Shown here: piece by piece, positions 57,101 through 64,000 of the stretch
Numbering within the stretch: position 1 is the first letter of the stretch
Layout: the number at the start of each line of letters is the position of its first letter
From: Haliclona indistincta
Lineage: Eukaryota; Porifera; Demospongiae; Haplosclerida; Chalinidae
Direction: 5' to 3'
Assembly (NCBI GenBank): GCA_964017065.1
Contig: OZ024791.1
Coordinates: 2,985,410-3,049,409 of the forward strand
Length of the DNA: 64,000 nt
Position numbers and translations under genes: made by a program
Notes under the pieces: model-generated
What the model was told of the DNA's origin: nothing
The model's database searches: none
What the model saw: only the letters and a program-made list of their open reading frames with translations

Positions 57101-57742
57101 TGAACTATCACTTACACATTATGGTATGATTACTAATGATAGAGTCACTTACCAATGCACATATTTCAGGTTTATGTCAATAGCAATTGGGTGCTAAAGA
57201 AACACGGACACAATAATATGAGCAGGAGATCAGAAGGATGCATACCTTGGTTGATTTGAAGTGTTTGACAGCATGACCACCAGCTCTTCTACCACATGAT
57301 ACATGGCTACAACTCAGGCAAGCCTACACACACATATGCAAGATAACACAAATAGTGCCTGTGCAAGCTGGTGCATAAATGTATGCACTGTATTAAGTCA
57401 AATCTGTACTGAATTCAGAGCCAATTATTGCAGTTAAGTCTTAATTTCGCTGAAAAAAAACAAATACACCCTATAGAGAACTGGTCATGAGTCCAGGCCT
57501 AGTCTTCAGCTATGTTCTGTTTGTCAGCTATTACTTATTTGAACTAGGAAATAAAATTCTGCTTATGCACTCTAGCTAGCTAAATTGACTCTGAATGCCA
57601 AACTGAGAACAATTATTATGTGTCTCGTACGTACCCATACACTCTCAGTTGTACCACAGTCCACACATGCCCAGTTGCGTGGATTAAGCAATGTAGTGTG
57701 TTGTCCCACTCTCATTGTACGAACATGAGGACAGTCCTCCAT
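54181..57742 (-). CDS. USP44: USP44/USP49-type ubiquitin-specific protease (complete)
   Basis: Cysteine deubiquitinase; USP44 acts on centrin/APC-CDC20 and histone H2B ubiquitin in vertebrates. The N-terminal ZnF-UBP starts [20 protein letters not shown], followed by [39 protein letters not shown] and [13 protein letters not shown] (Zn Cys/His present). A charged linker follows ([20 protein letters not shown]), then the catalytic Cys box [38 protein letters not shown], the zinc ribbon [25 protein letters not shown], and the His box [20 protein letters not shown] with VHCND. The tail is KKRKFIK (basic, NLS-like). All catalytic residues are present. The ATG before EDCPHV was chosen; an in-frame GTG lies upstream but is not expected to be used. 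It shares a divergent 5' region with UAP1. Confidence 0.92.
56885..56980. repeat. (GT)n/(GA)n mixed microsatellite in USP44 intron
   Basis: GTGTGTG and GAGAGAG runs alternate; the Leu/Ser/Thr-rich minus frame over it is an artefact. Confidence 0.9.
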
Positions 57743-58041
57743 AACTGTACTGTTAGACACACCCACCAGTCAGACTATGATTAGCAGCCACACCCTAAAG
57801 AGTACAGCTATAGTGTATTACTGTATAAAGTATTATATATAATTCACCAAGTACATTAGATTATTAACGCTTACCAAAATTAATGGTATGAGAATCTGTG
57901 TCTGTACAGCTGTACAGCGATCAAGACCAAAGGGATTTCCCTGTCATCCAGATCTTTTTGTACTTCACCACGCCCATTCTTATATTTAACCCTGACTCGC
58001 CTCAACAAACAGTACGCTCAGTAGGCGAGTTGGTCACCACG
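57743..58041. promoter_or_regulatory. Divergent promoter USP44 / UAP1
   Basis: This 299-bp gap between opposite ATG codons serves both genes. A palindromic TGTACAGCTGTACA (57903-57916, containing CAGCTG) is a candidate E-box-type site. Inference only. Confidence 0.5.
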
Positions 58042-60794
58042 ATGTCTGCTCCTGCGGCTGCAAGTAGTTTGGACTGGAGTGCACAGCGGACTAGATTAGC
58101 ACAGTATGGTCAGGAACATCTACTACAGTTTGTCGATCAACTAGCTCCTGCAGAGCAAAGCGAGCTTTATGATGAACTGACCGAGCTCAACGTGTCTGAT
58201 GCGCAACGATACTACATTCAAGCTCAAGCGACACAGGTAGATAGCGCCGAGAAGAAAGATGATCGCATCAAGCCGCTGGACAGTACAATATGTGGAAGCG
58301 TTGATAGCAATTCTGATAGAGTGGGCGTGTGGCAGAAGGAAGGTTTAGAGAAAATATCAAAATGCGAAGTTGCGGTTTTGTTATTGGCTGGTGAGACGGT
58401 GCTAACTTATGCATGATAACTATTTTCTCTCTTATCTCTAGGTGGTCAGGGAACCAGGCTAGGTGTACCATATCCTAAGGGAATGTACAATGTAGGACTT
58501 CCCTCGGGGAAAACGCTCTATCAGATTCAAGCTGAACGGATCATTCGTTTGCAGGAGCTAGCAAGGAAAGAATTTGGCAGAGAATGCGTGATACCTTGGT
58601 AAGAAGCTTGGTTTGTTGTTTGTGCTCAAATCTACTATCATTGGTATTATCAGTTTATAAATTGATTTACTAATACTACTGTTACTACTCTACTTTCTGT
58701 TTAGCTTTGATTTAGTGTTGTAATAGTCCTTGGGACATCTGTACCTTCACTCTAGTGTTATCATAGTGTTGATTGGGATCATGATAAGCATTGTGTTCTC
58801 TCCAGGTACATCATGACCAGTGAACACACTAAAGAGCCTACTAAGAAATTTTTTAAAGAGCACAATTATTTTGGTCTCAAACCTAGCAATGTCGTTCTGT
58901 TCGAGCAGTTCACTCTTCCGTGTTTTGATTTTTCCGGCAAGATACTTCTTAGTGAAAAGCATCGTCTTTCCCGTGCTCCTGATGGTAATGGCGGTCTTTA
59001 CAATGCTTTGTTTCGTCGTGGAGTTCTTGATGAAATGAAGCAGCGCGGAATCACTGGTGTTCATGTCTACTGTGTGGACAACATTCTTGTAAAGATGGCT
59101 GACCCTGTGTTCATTGGATTCTGTGAAGAGAAGGGAGCTGACTGTGGAGTGAAGGTGAGTGCAATGTGTGTGATGTGAGTGAGTGCAGTGTGTGTGATGT
59201 GAGTGAGTGGTGTGAGCTGTTTAGGATATACTAAAATCTTAAGGAAACTTGCTTTTGCTAGAAACAATGTTAGTTTGTCTTGAGTTATTTTAATTGTGTA
59301 TCCATTGTGCTGCCTAGATTTGCTATCAAACCATCTAGTTAGTTTGACTTTATCCATATCCAGTTATGTCAATGTTGGGCACAATCTGATTAGTTTATTT
59401 TTCTAACCTTTTCTCTACTCACCAGGCGTGTTACTATTTCTGTAGGTGGTCAGGAAAGTGTTACCAGACGAGAAAGTAGGAGTGGTGTGTGTCGTCGATG
59501 GAAAGTATCAGGTCATTATACTGCTAATACTATACAATTCATCATAACCCACCAGTCCTGATAAAGTAGATGTGGCCTTGCTAATTCAGACACTATCTTA
59601 GGAAATAGTAATATACGGCCATTGTGTCTGTTACTCATAACTTCACATTTCAGAGGTCCAGATTATCGAGGTTCCACCGTATACCGGAACAATACCTATG
59701 CTCAGCTAAAGCGATGTTTACATTATAGGAATGTTCCACTGTATTATACTGTGGAACATTCCATTCAGTTATCGCCTGCTAATATTTGGCTCTCTAGGCA
59801 ATATTGTTTTCTACAGGTCGTAGAGTACAGTGAAATATCGTCAGCCGTTGCCGAACAAACTAACCCAGATGGTACTCTAACGTTCAATGCCGGAAACATC
59901 TGTAACCACTACTTCACTATGGAGTTCCTGGAGGAGGTGTGCCTTCACAAACGTGAAAATCTGATGCATCATGTAGCCAACAAAAAGATTCCTTATGTCA
60001 ATGATAAAGGGGAGAGGTGAGTAGCAAATTAACAGATGTGTTTGCAATCAAGGTTATGTGTTAATGACATTAATTGTTGTCCAAGTTGTCTAACAGCTGT
60101 CAACTATTTTACACCATTCGTGTAGGACCTGTCCTGAAAAGCCCAATGGGATTAAAATGGAGAAGTTTGTATTTGATGTGATTCAGTTTTCAAAGTGAGT
60201 TACCAAACACATTAAGTTGTCATTCTTCTTTTGTCAATGCTAGACAATTTGCTGTTTTAGAAGTGCTTCGGGAGGATGAGTTTAGTCCATTGAAGAGTGC
60301 AGTCACTCCTGAAGTTACCAAGAACACGCCCGTCACTGCTAGAGCTGCACTGTTAGATCTGCATCGTCGCTTTGTGCTTGCAGCTGGTGGAACTTTCATT
60401 GCAAATACTCCATGGGTCAATTCTCTGTAAGTACATTGGGACTTCAGTTGCTAATAAATCATTGTTTTTTTTTACAGTGAGCCCAATAGTGATAGTGATG
60501 CTGTGTGTGAGATTTCCCCACTGGTTTCTTATAGTGGAGAGGTGAGTGAGATGGGAATTTGAGTACATTCACTAGCCTGGTCTCTTTGCAAGAGTCAGAT
60601 GAACAAAAATATACCATACAGTGTGTTGCGCTTGATTCAAACAGACTCTCACATGCTTTGTGCAATAATGGTCTTAACCTTTGATGCTATTCTCTAATCC
60701 GCAGGGCCTGAAGTCACTATGCAGTGGTCACCAGTTCAAGTTACCACTACTGTTGGACCAGCCAGTGGTTGCTAATGGCAACGATGCCCTCTGA
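58042..60794 (+). CDS. UAP1: UDP-N-acetylhexosamine pyrophosphorylase
   Basis: Cytosolic enzyme making UDP-GlcNAc/GalNAc from UTP and HexNAc-1-phosphate. N-terminus [20 protein letters not shown]; the uridyltransferase signature [19 protein letters not shown] spans the exon 1/2 junction (GCTG|GTGG). Further blocks: [111 protein letters not shown] and [10 protein letters not shown], then [19 protein letters not shown] to the stop. About 500 aa, close to the human 505-522. All substrate motifs are intact. The intron at about 59512-59816 holds a palindrome and a pogo-like end. Start at the conserved-length ATG; no in-frame alternative is better. Confidence 0.94.
59723..59766. repeat. Perfect short palindrome in UAP1 intron
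   Basis: GGAATGTTCCAC and GTGGAACATTCC flank TGTATTATACT, a perfect 12-bp stem. About 50 bp upstream, CCAGATTATCGAGGTTCCAC resembles a pogo/Tigger-type terminal repeat in reverse, so this intron may contain a small MITE. Confidence 0.7.
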
Positions 60795-61034
60795 CACAAC
60801 AGCTAGCTCAAATTTTAGACAATGTAATCCAATTTGTTGCTAACCATTATCTTAATAATTGTATGTGTAATGTTTTATATTTTTCTGGCTACTGGTTGAT
60901 AAATTTGACAGTGAGAGAAATTGTCAATGATGAGTGTGTATGTAATAATACATACTAACAATATACACAACATGAGATACATGTATGACGTTATAATATA
61001 AACAGTTTCTTCCAGTATTGAAATTAGCACAGCA
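60795..61034. other. Convergent 3' gap UAP1 / unknown gene
   Basis: AT-rich, 240 bp, between two convergent stops; 3' UTRs presumably overlap or abut. Confidence 0.5.
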
Positions 61035-62668
61035 TCAGTAGAGTTTGTGTGGGTACATTCTCGGACGACAAGGAGAGTTACCTCTGTTGCTGTCCTCCAC
61101 TATTTCTACTGTGTCTCCTACCTCGGTGTCCAGCATGTCGAGAAAGTCTTGACTTTTTTCAGCTGTTTGATAGTCACTAGAGTCATACCCAACCTGCCAT
61201 AGTGGTAATACTGCTGCAGGTGAGCATTCATTTTGTGCCGTGTCCATACATCTATAGCACATAGTTGATTATCATTATCAGTTTCATACACAAAGTCATG
61301 ACATGCACTAAGCATCAACAACCAGCGTCCATTTGCATATTGTTAGTCATTCGAGACTTTTTTCTGTCACTTACACAATAGGTGTAGCAGCTGGACAGTA
61401 TTGTTGTTCAGAGGAAAAAGATGGGAAGCACAACGCAGTAGCTACTGGAGTGGAATAAATAACAGATCCTCTAAGACTAGCCTCAAGCTGGGAATAGGCC
61501 TGAGGGTCACTAAAATGAGGCAAGGAAAAGTGACACAACAACAGAAGCTAAATCAGAATTACTTTTGTTTCATAATTTTTCTCAGTTCTGTGATGTTATT
61601 GGCGAAGTACTCTTTACTGTCCGGGAACACACAGTCAGTATTCAATGCTTCCACCAGTCGATCTGCTATCTCTTTGAGAGGCAATTTGTTGGTCTGCTTA
61701 CCAGCAACAGACTCACTGGTTTTCTCCACAGGAGAACATTCCATTCTGCAACAAGCATCACCAAAGCAGTTTTGTGTAAATACAGCCACTCACTGAGTTT
61801 GATCATCAACTGGTGGTACAGGCGGAGGGGACAGCTGTCCCACGTGAAACGGTGAAGGTGTTCGATGGAGGAGTTTGTTAAAATCATCATTTCTATTGCC
61901 CTGTGATTGTAATAATAATGAAGCTATACTGCTAATGATCGATATTTACTTACTTTCACTGACCAGAGAGGTCTTCCTGGAATAAAAGACAAGTTGCATT
62001 AGCAAGTTGTGTGCAAGTTAGTCATAGCAAGTACATCTCTATGCAAGCTTTGTAAGTAACTAAGCTAGACTGCACATGCATCAAAGATCGAAACTACTTC
62101 TCAAAGACAAATCCCACAGCAATACATTATAGTCGTATAATTGCTCATATTTATCGAGGTCATCCCTACATATCATTGCCGATCGGCAATGATAATAGCC
62201 TTTGTTGTGAAACCACAAGTTGTTAGCTCACTTCTTAAAATGGTGTCAGATGTTTTGCCCTTTCCAAAAAGTCCTGCTTTTTGCTGTTGTAGTAAAAATA
62301 GGTTAAAATATTTCAACTTAGCCGTTTAAAATCTTACAGATAAACGTCCATCTGTGAGTAGAGATAAAAGTGTTCTAGAATTGCCAGCATTCTCTTTATC
62401 AATCAATTGCCCCTATAGTATAGATTGGTTGTTATAAGCATGAGGTCAATATTAGCTTGCCTTCAGCTTTTGCACTACATCTTCACACTTCTTGCTCTAG
62501 AAAAAAGAGGTTGTGTCTTATAGAACAAACAAGAAAAGCACAAACCTTGTGTCCACCAGCTCTCCTGCTTGGTCTTCGTTTCAGTTTTCCGCCACCACTT
62601 TCTGTTTCATTGGTCAATAAGTTCTATATACATAAATGTCTTTTACCTGCTGCAACCTTATCTCCCAT
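61035..62668 (-). CDS. Unrecognised multi-exon protein
   Basis: Not recognised. Exons joined by consistent phases give a protein of about 260 aa: MGDKVA, then ESGGGKLKRRPSRRAGGHK (basic, NLS-like), SKKCEDVVQKLK, GQLIDKENAGNSRTLLSLLT, QKAGLFGKGKTSDTILR, RRPLWSVKGNRNDDFNKLLH, RTPSPFHVGQLSPPPVPPVD, MECSPVEKTSESVAGKQ, LPLKEIADRLVEALN, YFANNITELRKIMKQ, NDPQAYSQLEASLRGSVIYS, and a Cys/Pro-containing tail ending RPRMYPHKLY. TP-S/P motifs suggest phosphorylation by proline-directed kinases; a nuclear cell-cycle-type regulator is a guess only. One intron (after VVQKLK) appears to use a GC donor (GCAAGC). An intron carries the repeat at 62158-62200. Confidence 0.6.
62158..62200. repeat. Dispersed repeat shared with VCPIP1 intron
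   Basis: GTCATCCCTACATATCATTG followed by CCGATCGGCAATGATAATA is nearly identical to 11050-11086. It contains the palindrome ATCATTGCCGATCGGCAATG, extended by AT on the right. Likely the end or core of a small transposable element. Confidence 0.75.
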
Positions 62669-62869
62669 AGTGCAGTCAGGTTCAGGATTAGAATGCACGT
62701 TTTGATGGACGAGAAGTGTTGCTCTGAGCAGTACAGCTGTGCACCTGTGTTCTCAGGTTCCTATTTCGCGCTCGCGCGTTTTCGTCCAACAAGTTACGCC
62801 CACTAACAATTTTAATACCCGCGTGGAAATTCTACCCTCCCTTGTGTGGTTGGCACAAGACCGAGAGCA
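62669..62869. promoter_or_regulatory. Divergent 5' region, unknown gene / EF-hand gene
   Basis: About 200 bp between opposite start codons, with a short CpG-rich part (CGCGCTCGCGCG near 62767-62778). A bidirectional promoter is inferred. Confidence 0.5.
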
Positions 62870-63891
62870 ATGGACGGCGACGTTCCTCAGACTCCCATCT
62901 CTCCCAGTGGTAGCCTACGTGGCTGGAGACCTTCTCTAGTATGGCTTTTCAATCACGCAAGGGCAGAAGACAGAGATTATTTGACTAAAGAAGACCTGGC
63001 GACTATTCTTGGTGGTTCAATTGATAGCGATGAACTCGATGAAGCCTTCGAGAAGCTTGATTCAGATGGCAGTGGCAAGATCAGCATTGAAGAGTTTATG
63101 GAAGGATTTGCCACTTTTCTCAGGGACACTCGCCATTCCGAAGCAGAGTCGATGCGACCTCGCTCTGTTAGCTTCCGCCGACGGCGCCCTGTTCAGGAAC
63201 TATTCTATGAGAGCGAAAATCCATCTCAAGAGGAGAATAAGCCAAGCGGTGGATTCAGAAGTACTCTTTCGTTTCTGTCTCCTCAAAACAGGTGTGGCTG
63301 TGGTGCAATCACTATACAGTATACAGGATACATGCTGTTAGGCCAGCTCTCGTCTCTATTGCTAGTAAACTTTAGTAAAGTATACTAGTTTTCTGTTCAA
63401 TTTGTGATCAGATGTACAAGCTAGACAGGTCTGGTGTTGATAATTATACGTTGCTTGCTAGATGTGCTTTCTTTCTGGTACAGGACCAGACCAGTGCGCA
63501 TTAGTAACATTATTTGTGTCCAGTAAAATATCATTTCCAGTTGTTGTTTTGATAACTGACAAGTGTTTGTGTTGATCTTCCATTAACCTGAGTAAACCTC
63601 TTCTTTTTCCGCTGTATACAATATGGTGTATACGCAATATTCTGTTTGTGTGTATGCTGTTAGCTTGATATCATTTCCTGGCTGGGTTCACATCCAGGTT
63701 GTTTGTTTACTTTTGTGGTGTACTCTCACTTTCACAATTACTGGCTACAATGTTTTTATTGTGTTCTCAAGGGAGAGTATTCATAAGCTGTGGCAGAATC
63801 TCAATGGCTCAGACCCAGAAATAATCAATGATTTTGAGGAATTTATAAGTGGAATTTCGGCTGAAGTTCAAGTAGCTCAGAATGCTCTTTC
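62870..63891 (+). CDS. EF-hand protein resembling CRACR2A/EFCAB4 or Rab11-FIP3 (partial)
   Basis: The first two exons are visible (62870-63291 and 63772-63891); the gene continues beyond the window. The N-terminus MDGDVPQTPISPSGSLRGW is followed by a degenerate EF-hand (LFNHARAEDRDYLTKEDLAT) and a canonical one, FEKLDSDGSGKISIEEFMEG, whose loop DSDGSGKISIEE has all Ca2+ ligands. A basic SVSFRRRRP segment follows. Exon 2 reads ESIHKLWQNLNGSDPEIIND, FEEFISGISAEVQVAQNAL, which looks like the start of a coiled coil. EF-hands followed by coiled coil fit CRACR2A/EFCAB4, RASEF or Rab11-FIP3/4; the choice needs the missing C-terminus (a Rab-type GTPase domain versus an FIP motif). The first ATG after the in-frame GTG was chosen. 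Confidence 0.75.
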
Positions 63892-64000
63892 GTAAGTACT
63901 GTGCACCTGTTTACATTCTTACATGATTGACAAAAATTCTGATGGAAAGTTACAATACGGTGGTATCAGTGTATGTCCTTGCCTAGCAGCATAAGTTGCT

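Overview
The window reads as nuclear DNA of an early-branching animal, most likely a demosponge. Introns are dense and small (often 40-100 bp, the shortest inferred one 31 bp), with GT-AG borders and one probable GC-AG intron. Intergenic gaps are short, and most genes are clear one-to-one animal orthologues (PURA, RSPH14, MOB3, PPP1R2, VCPIP1, SHOC2, CMC2, MAP3K19-like, LIAS, USP44/49, UAP1). The species is an inference; the animal affiliation is secure. Exon structures below were assembled by hand from translated similarity and splice signals.

Left part (1-27.6 kb): PURA (+), RSPH14 (+), MOB3 (-), PPP1R2 (-), then the long VCPIP1 deubiquitinase gene (+), which shares a short divergent promoter with PPP1R2. 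Next come two adjacent intronless secreted flavin amine oxidase genes (-), a 47-bp palindromic minisatellite, the large SHOC2 leucine-rich-repeat gene (-), CMC2 (+) head-to-head with SHOC2, and a DUF547 gene (+). Introns here repeatedly hold foldback (MITE-like) elements.

Middle part (27.6-57.7 kb): a MAP3K19-like ankyrin/kinase gene (-) diverges from an SLC35F-type transporter (+), followed by a 5'-truncated USP44-like copy (-), a truncated AAA+-type ATPase (+), LIAS (-), a one-exon QPCT fragment (-) and a complete Kolobok DNA transposon (42844-46539). The region then returns to a second, about 2% diverged copy of the SLC35F-USP44 block, which ends in the complete USP44 gene. That second SLC35F copy is split by a 6.1-kb insert made of an inverted near-identical copy of 32268-35442 joined to a direct copy of 37057-40000. 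The junctions carry 1-4 bp of microhomology. This is either a template-switching rearrangement or an assembly chimera.

The most interesting object is the Kolobok element. It has about 195-bp terminal inverted repeats and TTAA target duplications. Between them lie a THAP-domain DDE transposase and, converging on it with only 3 nt between the stop codons, a second gene whose product carries the cysteine-rich cytoplasmic 'ballast' domain otherwise known from the vertebrate P2X7 receptor C-terminus. A transposon carrying this domain suggests a route by which it could have spread.

Right part (57.7-64 kb): UAP1 (+), sharing a divergent promoter with USP44; an unrecognised multi-exon gene (-, 61035-62668); and the 5' part of an EF-hand gene resembling CRACR2A/EFCAB4 (+), which runs off the right edge.
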